Numbered from the stretch's first letter, positions 8,453 to 17,376 are shown. The stretch: 24,841 nucleotides of DNA from Candidatus Poribacteria bacterium (GCA_014730235.1 WJIO01000211.1:1-24841), one strand, 5' to 3'. Made by a program: numbers and translations. Notes: generated from the sequence alone by a model not told the origin.

Positions 8453-9304
8453 ATGGTAAGGTTATTCTCTGGAGAAGGAAAAAACGAAACTCGGACCCCG
8501 GCAGTGGCAAATATGTTTTATCCTGGATCTCCCGATGAATTAAAATCAATGATACAGAAGTTTATGGAAAACACCCATAAAATCCCTGTAGATGAAAAAC
8601 CTATAGGGCTTATAGTTCCCCATGCTGGTTATGTATATTCCGGGCAAATTGCGGCTACAGCCTACAAGCAGATCGAAGGTATGAATTTTGATACTGTTAT
8701 TATGTTAGGCGTAAGCCATCGCTCAGGTATTAACGGTGCATCGGTATATAAGTCGGGTACATATGAAACACCTTTAGGATCAGTGGAAATAGACAGAGAT
8801 TTGGCCTCAATTATGATGGATAAAAGCGATATGTTTACTTTCCAGCCTAAAGCACATGCTGCTGAACATTCATTGGAAGTACAGGTTCCATTCCTGCAAT
8901 CCGTTATAAAAAACTTTAAAATCCTTCCTATACTCATGGGATACTGGTCTGAAGTTGTTTGTTCCCATGTAAGTGAAAGTATTATTGATTCTATAGGGGA
9001 AAAAAATATATTAATAGTCGCCAGTACCGATATGTCTCATTATTATCCATATGATACAGCCCGAAGAATGGATAACGTGGCCCTTTCAAGCATCAAGAAC
9101 ATGGATACAAGAAAGCTTATGGCTGATTTAGGGGCAAAGCGATGTGAACTTTGTGGAGCAGCTCCGGTTATTACCACGCTAATGACTGCAAAAAAAATGG
9201 GTGCTGAAAAACTGGAAATACTACAATATGCCAATTCTGGTGATGTAACAGGGGATAAAACAGATGGTGTCGTTGGTTATTTTGCAGCGGCTATTTATAA
9301 ATAA
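8453..9304 (+). CDS. Memo-family protein (AmmeMemoRadiSam component B-like)
   Basis: A 283-residue single-domain Memo protein. The conserved features of the preceding gene recur: VPHAGY, GVSH, AEHSLEVQVPFLQ, ASTDMSHY and a Cys in CELCGAAP. The putative His/His/Cys metal site is therefore complete. It has no signal peptide and no AMMECR1 domain, so it should be cytoplasmic, unlike its neighbour. The ATG at 8453 is preferred over a GTG at 8444 because GAGGTG (8441-8446) then acts as the Shine-Dalgarno, 6 nt upstream. The tandem arrangement and shared motifs point to duplication followed by a change of compartment. hisS follows after 35 nt and may be cotranscribed. Confidence 0.9.
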   Translation: MVRLFSGEGKNETRTPAVANMFYPGSPDELKSMIQKFMENTHKIPVDEKPIGLIVPHAGYVYSGQIAATAYKQIEGMNFDTVIMLGVSHRSGINGASVYKSGTYETPLGSVEIDRDLASIMMDKSDMFTFQPKAHAAEHSLEVQVPFLQSVIKNFKILPILMGYWSEVVCSHVSESIIDSIGEKNILIVASTDMSHYYPYDTARRMDNVALSSIKNMDTRKLMADLGAKRCELCGAAPVITTLMTAKKMGAEKLEILQYANSGDVTGDKTDGVVGYFAAAIYK

Positions 9305-9339
9305 CGATATAATTTACAATATCGAAAGGTTGAAACAAA

Positions 9340-10626
9340 GTGGCGGAACAAATTAAAGCAGTTAGAGGTACCAGGGATATTACCCCTGATGAAGTATATA
9401 AATGGCACTATGTTGAATCCGCAGCCAGAAAGGTTTTTGAAAAATTCGGTTTTCGGGAAATCCGTACACCTATATTTGAGCATACTGAGCTTTTTGTCAA
9501 AGGCACAGGAGAGATTACAGATATAGTCCAGAAGGAAATGTATACCTTTGAAGACAAAGGCGGAAGAAGTCTTACATTAAGGCCAGAAGGAACACCGCCA
9601 GTGGTGAGATCCTATCTTGAAAATAACCTTTTTGTGGATATTCCTGTAAACAAATTCTATTACATCGCTCCTATGTTTAGATATGAAAGACCTCAAGCCG
9701 GAAGATATAGACAGCATATGCAGTTAGGAGTAGAAAGTATAGGATCACCAAGCCCTGCGGCTGATGCCGAACTTATGTCAATGTATTGGCATTTCATAAC
9801 AGAACTTAACATAAAAGAAGTAAAATTGAGTATGAATAACGTTGGTTGCGGTAACGCTGACTGCCGTCCAAATTATGTAGAACATCTTAAATCTTATGCT
9901 AAAGAGAATATTGATTCCCTGTGTGATACATGCAAAGACAGGTTAGAGAGAAACCCCTTGAGAATGTTGGACTGTAAAGTAGAGGGATGCAGTGAGATTT
10001 TCAAAAAAGGTCCAAAGATACTTGATCATCTTTGCCAAGAGTGCAACAAGCATCTGAAGCTGGTTAAATCATACATGGAAAGGCTGGAGATTCCTTATGA
10101 GATGAATCCTTTTCTGGTAAGAGGTCTTGATTATTATACAAGGACAGTTTTTGAGGTTACAGCCACAGGTTTGGGCGCTCAGGATGCCATAGCAGGCGGC
10201 GGCAGATATGATAACCTTGTCGAACAGTTAGGAGGTAAACCAACCCCAGCCCTTGGGTTCGGATGTGGTCTTGATAGACTTATTGCCACTATGGAAGCTC
10301 AGAATACCAGGTTTCCAGACCCACCGGGAATAGATGTATATCTTGTAAGCGTAGGCGAAGAAGGTGTTTCCCGCATACTGGAAATATCATATCTGCTCAG
10401 AAGGAAAGGCATATCGGCTGAAATAGGTCTTGAAGACAGGAGCCTAAGAAGCCAGATGAAAACAGCTAACAAGCTGGGTGCAAAATATGTGATTATAATA
10501 GGTGAAGAGGAAATTGAAAAAGGTGTAGCTTCTCTCAAAAACATGCAGGATGGACACCAGGAAACAGTAGATATGCAAATGCTGGGCAGTACTATGGAGG
10601 ATAAACTCAGAATTTCCCACAGGTGA
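9340..10626 (+). CDS. hisS: Histidyl-tRNA synthetase
   Basis: A class II aminoacyl-tRNA synthetase of 428 residues that charges tRNA-His. It opens with AVRGTRDITPDE. Motif 2 lies in MFRYERPQAGRYRQHMQ, the histidine-binding signature in LVRGLDYYTRTVFEV, motif 3 in PALGFGCGLDRL, and GGGRYDNL is present. The C-terminal anticodon-binding domain (from about residue 335, VYLVSVGEEG) is intact, which separates it from the HisZ regulator. The insertion domain carries paired cysteines (CDTC, CQEC and others) common in many bacterial HisRS. The start is GTG, with GAAAGG 10 nt upstream. Confidence 0.95.
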   Translation: MAEQIKAVRGTRDITPDEVYKWHYVESAARKVFEKFGFREIRTPIFEHTELFVKGTGEITDIVQKEMYTFEDKGGRSLTLRPEGTPPVVRSYLENNLFVDIPVNKFYYIAPMFRYERPQAGRYRQHMQLGVESIGSPSPAADAELMSMYWHFITELNIKEVKLSMNNVGCGNADCRPNYVEHLKSYAKENIDSLCDTCKDRLERNPLRMLDCKVEGCSEIFKKGPKILDHLCQECNKHLKLVKSYMERLEIPYEMNPFLVRGLDYYTRTVFEVTATGLGAQDAIAGGGRYDNLVEQLGGKPTPALGFGCGLDRLIATMEAQNTRFPDPPGIDVYLVSVGEEGVSRILEISYLLRRKGISAEIGLEDRSLRSQMKTANKLGAKYVIIIGEEEIEKGVASLKNMQDGHQETVDMQMLGSTMEDKLRISHR

Positions 10627-10661
10627 ATATCCTCCTTCGTTCTGAGCAGATCGAAGAATCT

Positions 10662-10777
10662 TAATTAATATTCACTGTTTTTCTGTGAATATATTTAAAA
10701 TTAAGTCCTGTTATTCCCGCGAAAGCAGGAATGACGTATTCTATAGGCAACAATATAAAATCAGTGAATATTAATTA
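10662..10777. repeat. 116-bp element with 16-bp terminal inverted repeats
   Basis: Perfect 16-bp inverted repeats (TAATTAATATTCACTG at 10662-10677 and its complement at 10762-10777) bound the element. Inside is a third relative of the GTCATTCC hairpin (10710-10735, loop GAAA, with one mismatch and one G-T pair). The left terminus can also fold locally: ATATTCAC pairs with GTGAATAT. It has no coding capacity, so a MITE-like unit is the simplest reading. It fills most of the hisS-aspS gap. Confidence 0.6.
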
Positions 10778-10825
10778 CTGACGATTAGCAATTCTGTATT
10801 ATTATATTTCAGGAGACACTTTAAT

Positions 10826-12595
10826 ATGAAACCAACGCATCAGTGTAACCAAATAGATCTAAAACTTGAAAATCAGGAGGTGATTGTTGCTGGATGGGTA
10901 CAGCGTCGACGGGATCATGGAGGATTAATCTTCATAGATCTACGTGACAGCAATGATCTGGTACAAGTTGTATTCAGCCCTGAAACAGCTCAGGACGCCC
11001 ATAAGCTGGCTCATGAACTTCGCAGTGAATTTGTGATAGCTGTTCAGGGAAAAGTTTCCAAAAGACCGGAAGGTACAGAAAATCCCAATCTCACCACTGG
11101 TGAGATTGAAATAATGGCAGATGAACTGGAAATTATCAACCGATCTGAAACGCCACCTTTTGTAATAGAAGATTCAGGTCCCCAGGTTTCAGAAGATACA
11201 AAGCTCAAATACAGATACTTGGACTTAAGACGACCCAGCATGCAGCGTAATCTCCGAGTGCGTCATAAGGCAACTATGGCAGCGCGGAATTATCTGGATA
11301 AGCAGGGATTTTTTGAAATTGAGACTCCGGTACTTACTAAAAGCACACCAGAAGGTGCAAGAGATTTCCTTGTGCCGTCCAGATTCAATCCGGGTAAATT
11401 TTTTGCCATGCCCCAATCGCCTCAGCTTTTTAAACAGTTGCTAATGATCAGTGGTTTTGGCAAGTATTTCCAGATAGTTAAATGCTACAGAGATGAAGAT
11501 CTGAGGGCCGACAGGCAGTTTGAATTTACACAGATCGACATTGAAATGTCCTTTACTGATGAAGAAGAAATATTTGCTTTAACAGAAGGCCTATTTGCTG
11601 ATATATTCCAAAAATGCCTGGGGATAACCATACCAACGCCGATTAAACGTATGAAATACCATGAGGCAATGGAACGATTCGGAAGTGATAAGCCTGATGA
11701 ACGTTTTGGCATGGAACTGATTAATATATCAGATATTGTAGCCGACTGCCAGTTCAAGGTTTTTTCCAGCATAGTTGCAAAAGATGGTCAGGTAAAAGCT
11801 ATAGTCGCTCCGAAACAGGCTGATCTTTCCCGTAAACAGATAGATATACTTACCGATTTTGTTAAGGATTTTGGTGCAAAAGGTCTGGTTTCATTTAAGA
11901 TATTGGAAGATGAAGTAGATTCACCGGTTAGAAAATATTTCAGCGATGAAGTCCTTAAAAATATTATCGAAAGAACAGAAGCTAAAGTTGGTGATCTGAT
12001 TCTTATTGTTGCAGATAAACCTAAAGTTGTTGCCGAATCTCTAGGCCGCTTGCGACTGAAGCTCGGTAATGATCTGGGCCTGATAGATGAAAGTCAGTTT
12101 AAGTTTTCATGGATAGTGGATTTTCCCCTCTTTCATTATAACGAAGAGGAAAAACGCCTTGATTCAGAACATCATCCTTTTACAGGTATTCATGAAAAAG
12201 ATATGGAACTGCTGGACATTGATCCCCTGAAAGTTAGATCCAGGTCTTATGATCTTGTACTTAACGGCAGTGAATTGGCCAGTGGAAGTATAAGGATTCA
12301 TAAACAGGATTTACAGGAGAAGATATTCAGGATACTTAAGATCAACAAGGAAGAAGCCCAACAGAAATTTGGTTTCTTCCTTGAAGCTCTGAAATTCGGT
12401 GCACCGCCACATGGCGGAATAGCACCTGGATTGGATCGGCTTGTTGCTATAATGTGTGGTATTAAGTCCATCAGGGACGTGATAGCTTTTCCAAAAACTC
12501 AAAGTGGAACATGTCCCCTTACAGGCGCACCTTCTGAAGTGTCGGAAGAGCAGTTGAAAGAGCTTGGTTTAAGTGTTGAAGAAGTTTTAGAGTAG
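10826..12595 (+). CDS. aspS: Aspartyl-tRNA synthetase, likely non-discriminating
   Basis: A 589-residue bacterial-type AspRS comprising an OB-fold anticodon domain (about 1-110), a class II catalytic core and a GAD insertion (about 290-420). Motif 2 is FRDEDLRADRQFEFTQ in form (YRDEDLRADRQFEFTQ here). QSPQLFKQLLM precedes it, and motif 3 is GAPPHGGIAPGLDRL. Anticodon-domain residues His31 (RRRDHGG) and Gly83 (RPEGTENPN) match those reported to let the Pseudomonas aeruginosa enzyme accept tRNA-Asn, whereas E. coli AspRS has Leu at the first site. With gatA in the same window, this suggests Asp-tRNA(Asn) is made and then amidated. An AGGAGA site precedes the ATG by 9 nt. Confidence 0.95.
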   Translation: MKPTHQCNQIDLKLENQEVIVAGWVQRRRDHGGLIFIDLRDSNDLVQVVFSPETAQDAHKLAHELRSEFVIAVQGKVSKRPEGTENPNLTTGEIEIMADELEIINRSETPPFVIEDSGPQVSEDTKLKYRYLDLRRPSMQRNLRVRHKATMAARNYLDKQGFFEIETPVLTKSTPEGARDFLVPSRFNPGKFFAMPQSPQLFKQLLMISGFGKYFQIVKCYRDEDLRADRQFEFTQIDIEMSFTDEEEIFALTEGLFADIFQKCLGITIPTPIKRMKYHEAMERFGSDKPDERFGMELINISDIVADCQFKVFSSIVAKDGQVKAIVAPKQADLSRKQIDILTDFVKDFGAKGLVSFKILEDEVDSPVRKYFSDEVLKNIIERTEAKVGDLILIVADKPKVVAESLGRLRLKLGNDLGLIDESQFKFSWIVDFPLFHYNEEEKRLDSEHHPFTGIHEKDMELLDIDPLKVRSRSYDLVLNGSELASGSIRIHKQDLQEKIFRILKINKEEAQQKFGFFLEALKFGAPPHGGIAPGLDRLVAIMCGIKSIRDVIAFPKTQSGTCPLTGAPSEVSEEQLKELGLSVEEVLE

Positions 12596-12690
12596 TATAA
12601 TTGTTTGGGTTTAACTTAAAATTTGCCCTTTATAAAAGGGGAGTGGAGCGAAGAATCTAATAGTCCTTTAAAATGGAAAAGGAGAGTAAA

Positions 12691-13458
12691 ATGGCTGAAA
12701 CAGTTTTGGCAGCACAACTTTACACCATCAGGGAATTCATGAAAACTCCGGCTGACATGGCTAAATCTCTGAAGAAAATAAAAGAAATCGGTTATGACGC
12801 CGTTCAGTTATCAGGTCATGGTCCTGTTGCCGATGAAGAGATGAAAAAGATGCTGGATGACGCTGGTCTTGTAGTTTGCGCTACCCATACCAGCTATCAG
12901 CTTATGAGGGATGAACCTCAGAAAGTTATTGACCAGCACCTGTTGTGGGGATGTATGAATCCGGCCATCGGCGGTCTTCCTGGTGAATATCGCAACGCTG
13001 AGGGATACTCAAAATTTGCCAGGGAAGCGTCAAAAGTTGGGGCAAGACTGGCAGAAGCAGGTATGACTTTCTCGTATCACAACCACAGCTTTGAACTGGA
13101 AAAACATGGAGATCGCACCGGTCTTCAGATACTTTACGAAGACAGCGATCCTAAATATTTCTTCAGCGAAATTGACACTTACTGGGTACAGCATGGCGGA
13201 GGTGATCCGGCAGCTTGGATAAGAAGCTTGAAGGGTCGGGCAAAACTGGTTCACTTTAAGGATATGGCCATAAAAGGTCACGAGCAGAGATTTGCCGAAA
13301 TTGGCGAAGGTAATCTAAACTGGCCCGGTATTCTGGACGCATGCAAAGAAGCAGGGGTGGAATGGCATATAGTGGAACAGGATAGAACCTATGATTTGCA
13401 TCCCTTTGAAAGCCTTGCTATTAGTCTGAAGAACCTTAAAGCCATGGGTCTTAAATAG
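12691..13458 (+). CDS. Sugar phosphate isomerase/epimerase (TIM barrel)
   Basis: A 255-residue xylose-isomerase-like TIM-barrel protein of the AP-endonuclease-2 superfamily. It shows the usual succession of metal and substrate residues: HTSY near 73, YHNHSFE near 130, FFSEIDTYWVQHGG near 160, LVHFKDM near 190, and GEGNLNWPGILDACKEAGVEWHIVEQD at the end of the barrel. Enzymes of this group isomerise or epimerise sugars and inositols, and the substrate here is unknown. The ATG at 12691 is preferred over an in-frame ATG at 12673, because GGAG at 12681-12684 lies 6 nt before it. No catabolic partner is adjacent. Confidence 0.85.
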   Translation: MAETVLAAQLYTIREFMKTPADMAKSLKKIKEIGYDAVQLSGHGPVADEEMKKMLDDAGLVVCATHTSYQLMRDEPQKVIDQHLLWGCMNPAIGGLPGEYRNAEGYSKFAREASKVGARLAEAGMTFSYHNHSFELEKHGDRTGLQILYEDSDPKYFFSEIDTYWVQHGGGDPAAWIRSLKGRAKLVHFKDMAIKGHEQRFAEIGEGNLNWPGILDACKEAGVEWHIVEQDRTYDLHPFESLAISLKNLKAMGLK

Positions 13459-13483
13459 TTTAACCTTTGGCCGTGTTTTATTA

Positions 13484-13512
13484 CATAGGGCGACCTAATA
13501 GGTCGCCCTATG
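13484..13512. repeat. 29-nt palindrome with AGGGCGACC arms
   Basis: The arms CATAGGGCGACCTA (13484-13497) and its exact complement (13499-13512) flank a single A. Neither side is followed by a T run, so it is not a classical intrinsic terminator, although it could still end transcription of the isomerase gene. The TAGGGCGACC core recalls a palindromic repeat I have seen in diverse bacterial genomes; that is recollection, not a search result. Confidence 0.6.
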
Positions 13513-13619
13513 CGCGTCAATAAGGGAAATACTGTAAACAGCGATAGGGCTCTATTCGTATATAAAAACGTTATACATTAATCAAAACACAGAAAGGATG
13601 TAATTCTTCGGAAAATTAT

Positions 13620-15416
13620 ATGGACTTGAATAAAATACGCAATTTTTGTATTATAGCCCACATAGATCATGGCAAATCAACCCTGGCCGATAGAATACTG
13701 GAACACACCAAAGCGATAACTCCAAGAGAAATGCGGGAACAGTTTCTGGATACTATGGAGTTAGAGCGGGAGCGAGGAATAACTATTAAAGCTCAGTCGG
13801 TTCAATCCGAATACAAGGCAAAAGATGGCAATAAATATATACTTAATTTAATTGATACCCCCGGACATGTAGATTTTACCTATGAAGTATCCCGAAGCCT
13901 TAAAGCTTGTGAAGGTGCTATTCTGATAGTGGACGCCGTTCAGGGAATTGAAGCCCAGACCCTGGCTAACACATATCTGGCCTTGGATCACGATCTGGAC
14001 ATTATACCTGTAATAAATAAAATTGACCTGCCAAACGCCAGAGTCGAAGAAGTAAAGAAACAGATCGAAGATGTTATCGGCATTGATGCCAACGAAGCCA
14101 TCCTTACAAGTGCCAAAGAGGGTATTGGCACTCAGGAAGTGCTGGAAGCTGTTGTCCAGAGAATAAGCCCACCAAAAGGTGATCCGTCTAATCCGCTGAA
14201 AGCTTTAATTTTCGATTCCGCTTACGATCCCTACCGAGGTGTTATTACTACTGTCAGGGTGTTTGATGGCGTGGTTAAGAGAGGCATGGAAATAATCATG
14301 ATGTCAACACGTAAAGCCTATGAGGTTGACGAAGTGGGTATATTCAAACCGGTGATGACCTCTGTTAAAGAAATTACAGCCGGTTCAGTGGGTTATTTGC
14401 TGGCAGGATTCAAAGAGATCAAAGACGTTAAAGTGGGTGATACCATTACTGGAAAAGAGAATCCCGCATCCCTGCCTTTATCAGGATACAAAGAACTGCA
14501 ACCAATGGTTTTCTGTGGACTTTATCCGGCTGATACTGATGATTACGAAGATTTAAGGGAAGCTATGGAACGTCTAAAGCTGAATGACGCTTCTTTTGTA
14601 TATGAACCTGAAAGCTCACCGGCTTTGACATATGGATTCCGATGTGGTTTTCTAGGAACCCTGCACATGGAGATTATACAGGAACGTTTAGAGCGGGAAT
14701 ATGATCTAAACCTGATCGCAACTGCTCCCAGCGTTAAGTATAAAGTAATTAAAACTGATGGTACTATTGTTGAAGTGGATAATCCGTCAAGACTTCCAGA
14801 CCCAAATGAAATCGAAATTATAAAAGAGCCTTTTGTTAAGATCCATGTTATGCTTCCCAGTGACTATATTGGATCTATAATGGAACTCTGTCAGGGCAGG
14901 AGAGGGGTGTTTAAAGGGATGGAATATATAGACACTTCAAGAGCTCTTCTGTCATATGAAATGCCCCTGGCTGAGATTTTAATGGATTTTTACGACAGGC
15001 TTAAATCCCTTACTCGCGGTTATGGTTCTATGGACTATGAATTAGGTGAATACAAAGAATCAGAATTAGTCAAACTGGATATACTAATTCATGGAAAACC
15101 TATTGATGCCCTGTCTGCTATAGTACATAAAGATAAATCTTATGAGCGCGGTAAAGCCCTGGTCGAAAAGTTAAAGGAAGTTATACCAAGACAGCTTTTT
15201 GAAGTGCCTATACAGGCGGCTATAGGCAACAGGATAATAGCTCGTGAAAGTATAAGACAGTTGCGTAAGGACGTTATTGCAAGACTTTACGGCGGTGACT
15301 ATACAAGGAAAAGAAAGCTTCTGGAAAAACAAAAGGCAGGAAAAAAGCGCATGAAACAGATAGGTAACGTTGAAATACCTCAAGAGGCTTTCATGGCTGT
15401 TTTGTCTGTTGATTAA
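13620..15416 (+). CDS. lepA: Elongation factor 4 (LepA)
   Basis: A 598-residue translational GTPase, full length for LepA/EF4, which acts on the ribosome during translation under stress. The G motifs are intact: AHIDHGKST (G1), RGITIKAQS (G2), DTPGHVDF (G3), NKIDLP (G4) and SAKEG (G5). The LepA-specific C-terminal domain is present ([25 protein letters not shown] and the closing [10 protein letters not shown]). The region upstream of the ATG has only a weak Shine-Dalgarno. A signal peptidase gene follows 31 nt downstream, the same lepA-lepB order as in E. coli. Confidence 0.97.
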   Translation: MDLNKIRNFCIIAHIDHGKSTLADRILEHTKAITPREMREQFLDTMELERERGITIKAQSVQSEYKAKDGNKYILNLIDTPGHVDFTYEVSRSLKACEGAILIVDAVQGIEAQTLANTYLALDHDLDIIPVINKIDLPNARVEEVKKQIEDVIGIDANEAILTSAKEGIGTQEVLEAVVQRISPPKGDPSNPLKALIFDSAYDPYRGVITTVRVFDGVVKRGMEIIMMSTRKAYEVDEVGIFKPVMTSVKEITAGSVGYLLAGFKEIKDVKVGDTITGKENPASLPLSGYKELQPMVFCGLYPADTDDYEDLREAMERLKLNDASFVYEPESSPALTYGFRCGFLGTLHMEIIQERLEREYDLNLIATAPSVKYKVIKTDGTIVEVDNPSRLPDPNEIEIIKEPFVKIHVMLPSDYIGSIMELCQGRRGVFKGMEYIDTSRALLSYEMPLAEILMDFYDRLKSLTRGYGSMDYELGEYKESELVKLDILIHGKPIDALSAIVHKDKSYERGKALVEKLKEVIPRQLFEVPIQAAIGNRIIARESIRQLRKDVIARLYGGDYTRKRKLLEKQKAGKKRMKQIGNVEIPQEAFMAVLSVD

Positions 15417-15447
15417 TTTACTATCCCGCTGCATGGAGGTGTTTATA

Positions 15448-16095
15448 ATGGCTAAAAACAAACAATCTACAAGGGAAAAATCTTTCAGGGATTCTACCAT
15501 TTGGGAATATATTAAAACCTTTGCTTTTGCTTTTGTTCTGGTATTTGGTTTCATGAGACCGTTTGTGGTCGAAGGTTTCAGTATCCCATCTTCATCTATG
15601 GAAAATACCTTGTTGATCGGTGACAGGATATTTGTGTCAAAGTTTGCATATGGAATAAAAATTCCCGGAACAAAGCATAGGATATTAGCTTTTCAGGAAC
15701 CAGAGGTTGGTGATATTTTTGTTTTTGATCCACCTCCCGCAGCCGGTAAAACGCAGAAGTTTGTCAAACGTCTGGTTGGTGTTGAAGGAGATACCATAGA
15801 AATCAGGAATGGTGAATTATACCGAAATGGTAAAAGGGTAACTGATGAAGATTATATAAAGAGGATAAACCGTTCTCCCTTGAGATATCAAAATTTTGGT
15901 CCCGTTACCGTTCCAGAGGATCATGTCTTTGCTATGGGCGATAACAGAGATCTGAGCAGCGACAGCAGAGCCTGGGGATTTGTTCCTGTAGAGGATATTG
16001 CCGGAAGGGCCTTTATCAGATATTGGTCATGGGATAAAAACGCTAATTGGTTTCACAAAATCAGGTTTTCCCGTATAGGCCGTCCTTTAAGCTGA
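15448..16095 (+). CDS. lepB: Type I signal peptidase, first copy
   Basis: A 215-residue membrane-anchored serine/lysine protease that removes signal peptides from exported proteins. One transmembrane helix (about 22-36) precedes the catalytic Ser50 in IPSSSMENTLL. The general base Lys107 lies in FVKRLVGVEGD, and the closing box is FAMGDNRDLSSDSRAWGFVP. The start at 15448 is set by GGAGGT at 15435-15440; an in-frame extension upstream would run into lepA and is rejected. A second copy of equal length follows after 98 nt. Confidence 0.95.
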   Translation: MAKNKQSTREKSFRDSTIWEYIKTFAFAFVLVFGFMRPFVVEGFSIPSSSMENTLLIGDRIFVSKFAYGIKIPGTKHRILAFQEPEVGDIFVFDPPPAAGKTQKFVKRLVGVEGDTIEIRNGELYRNGKRVTDEDYIKRINRSPLRYQNFGPVTVPEDHVFAMGDNRDLSSDSRAWGFVPVEDIAGRAFIRYWSWDKNANWFHKIRFSRIGRPLS

Positions 16096-16193
16096 TAAAA
16101 AAGGTATAAGTTTTGTTATCTTTTCTTCGATCACCTTTAATTTTACCTCTGATTATATTTGTTCTTATTTTAGTGGTAGGAGGAGTTATCTTT

Positions 16194-16841
16194 ATGAAGG
16201 ATAAGGAAAATTCTAAAGAGAAAAAGTCTTTCAGAGAAAGCACTTTTTGGGAGTATTTACAGGTATTTACGGTAGCCTTTGTGCTGGTTTTTGGTTTTAT
16301 GAGACCTTTTGTGGTAGAAGCCTTTAAGATACCATCAGCTTCTATGGAGGATACTCTCCTGATAGGTGATCGTATATTGGTAGCGAAGTTTATGTATGGT
16401 ATAAAGATTCCCTTCACCGATTATAAAATAATGGATTTCCAGGAACCTAAAGTCGGAGATGTATTTGTTTTCAAACCTCCAGCCGCTGCCGGTAAGACGC
16501 AAAATTTTATTAAGCGAATAGTGGGGGTTGCTGGTGATGTCATTTATTTAAGAGAGGGCAATTTATATAGAAATGGAAAAAGGGTTGAAGGTGAAGAATA
16601 TGTAAAAAGATCGTCTTATTCAAGGGGTAGTCCTCAAAATATGCCGCCATATAAAATACCCGAAGGTTATGTATTTGCAATGGGAGATAATCGGGATCAC
16701 AGCAGTGACAGTAGGGTCTGGGGACCTGTTCCCGTTGAAAATATTAAAGGGCAAGCTTTTATTAAATACTGGTCATGGAACAGTGAGGGAGACTGGCTTC
16801 ATAAGATCAGGTTCTCACGAATTGGACGACCAGTTAAATAA
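16194..16841 (+). CDS. lepB: Type I signal peptidase, second copy
   Basis: Also 215 residues and collinear with the preceding signal peptidase, with which it shares most positions. Ser50 (IPSASMEDTLL) and Lys107 (FIKRIVGVAGD) fall at identical numbers, and the FAMGDNRDHSSDSRVWGPVP box is intact, so it should be active. AGGAGGAG at 16178-16185 fixes the start at 16194. The main divergence is around residues 148-160 (SSYSRGSPQNM), near the region that shapes substrate access. This may give the two enzymes different preproteins. A recent tandem duplication in the lepA operon is the likely origin. Confidence 0.94.
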   Translation: MKDKENSKEKKSFRESTFWEYLQVFTVAFVLVFGFMRPFVVEAFKIPSASMEDTLLIGDRILVAKFMYGIKIPFTDYKIMDFQEPKVGDVFVFKPPAAAGKTQNFIKRIVGVAGDVIYLREGNLYRNGKRVEGEEYVKRSSYSRGSPQNMPPYKIPEGYVFAMGDNRDHSSDSRVWGPVPVENIKGQAFIKYWSWNSEGDWLHKIRFSRIGRPVK

Positions 16842-16869
16842 TATCATATATCATATTATTTCATAAGAC

Positions 16870-16896
16870 AGAATTCCTGCTGAATTTTTCTTTTTT
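16870..16896 (+). terminator. Intrinsic terminator after the signal peptidase pair
   Basis: A 7-bp stem (16870-16876 with 16882-16888, one G-U pair) with a CTGCT loop is followed by a T-rich tract including six consecutive T at 16891-16896. It is AT-rich and therefore modest in strength, but well placed between lepB and the convergent acetyltransferase gene. Confidence 0.5.
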
Positions 16897-16908
16897 CTCA
16901 AGCTCTTT

Positions 16909-17376
16909 CTAAAAGCTTGTTTCGTATATATCATAACGAAGTCCGGACATCCCTAATTTTTCATAGGTCTTTCTGGCTATATAGTTATTCTTATGCACAT
17001 ATAATCTGAAGCCGACCACATCTGGTATATTATCAGCTAAATTGCGCAAATGCTCAAAAAGGGATTTGAATACGCCGTTTTGTCGGTATCCGGGTTCTAC
17101 ATAAACGCTTTGAATCCACCAAAAGACACCGTTCCGCCAGTCGCTCCATTCAAAGGTTATAAGAAGTTGACCAACCACTTTACTGTCACACTCAGCGACT
17201 ATATAAAACCCTCTATTTTCATCTTCAAAAACGGATTTCACACCTGATTTAAGAGTTTTAGCGCACAGGTTAATACCTTCAGTCTCTTTTGCCATTGCCA
17301 TATTAAAATTTGCTATTGTATCAACGTCGGCTATATTTGCTTTTCGGATAATTATGTTTTGAATTTTATTTCTCAT
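16909..17376 (-). CDS. GNAT-family N-acetyltransferase
   Basis: A 155-residue single-domain acetyltransferase. It opens with the typical IIIRKANIADVDTIANF strand-helix. The acetyl-CoA-binding motif A follows IQSVYVEPGYRQNGVFKSL, with R-x-x-G in place. Late in the chain is a motif B-like segment, LYVHKNNYIARKTYEKLGM. The substrate is unknown. It is transcribed in the same direction as tyrS, lying 78 nt downstream of it with a strong hairpin between. The nearest bacterial relatives are usually annotated only as GNAT proteins. Confidence 0.88.
   Translation of the reverse strand: MRNKIQNIIIRKANIADVDTIANFNMAMAKETEGINLCAKTLKSGVKSVFEDENRGFYIVAECDSKVVGQLLITFEWSDWRNGVFWWIQSVYVEPGYRQNGVFKSLFEHLRNLADNIPDVVGFRLYVHKNNYIARKTYEKLGMSGLRYDIYETSF

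Noticed and set aside
76-10735. CRISPR-like repeats
   Set aside because: The repeated hairpins are kilobases apart, palindromic and not separated by uniform spacers, so they are dispersed elements.
10731-10781. Asn-rich mini-ORF (four Asn in 16 residues) before aspS, possible attenuation leader
   Set aside because: Its ATG lies in the repeat hairpin with no properly spaced Shine-Dalgarno. There is no terminator with a T run before aspS, and Asn codons are common by chance in AT-rich DNA.
10652-12658. Shared CGAAGAATCT at 10652-10661 and 12649-12658, after hisS and after aspS
   Set aside because: Ten matching bases with weak flanking similarity is too little to define a repeat family from this window alone.
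15370-15447. Upstream extension of the first signal peptidase overlapping lepA
   Set aside because: GGAGGT at 15435-15440 is correctly spaced for the ATG at 15448; the extension merely shadows the lepA end.
16113-16193. Hydrophobic N-terminal extension of the second signal peptidase from a TTG
   Set aside because: AGGAGGAG marks the ATG at 16194, which yields a protein collinear with the first copy. The extension has no counterpart there.
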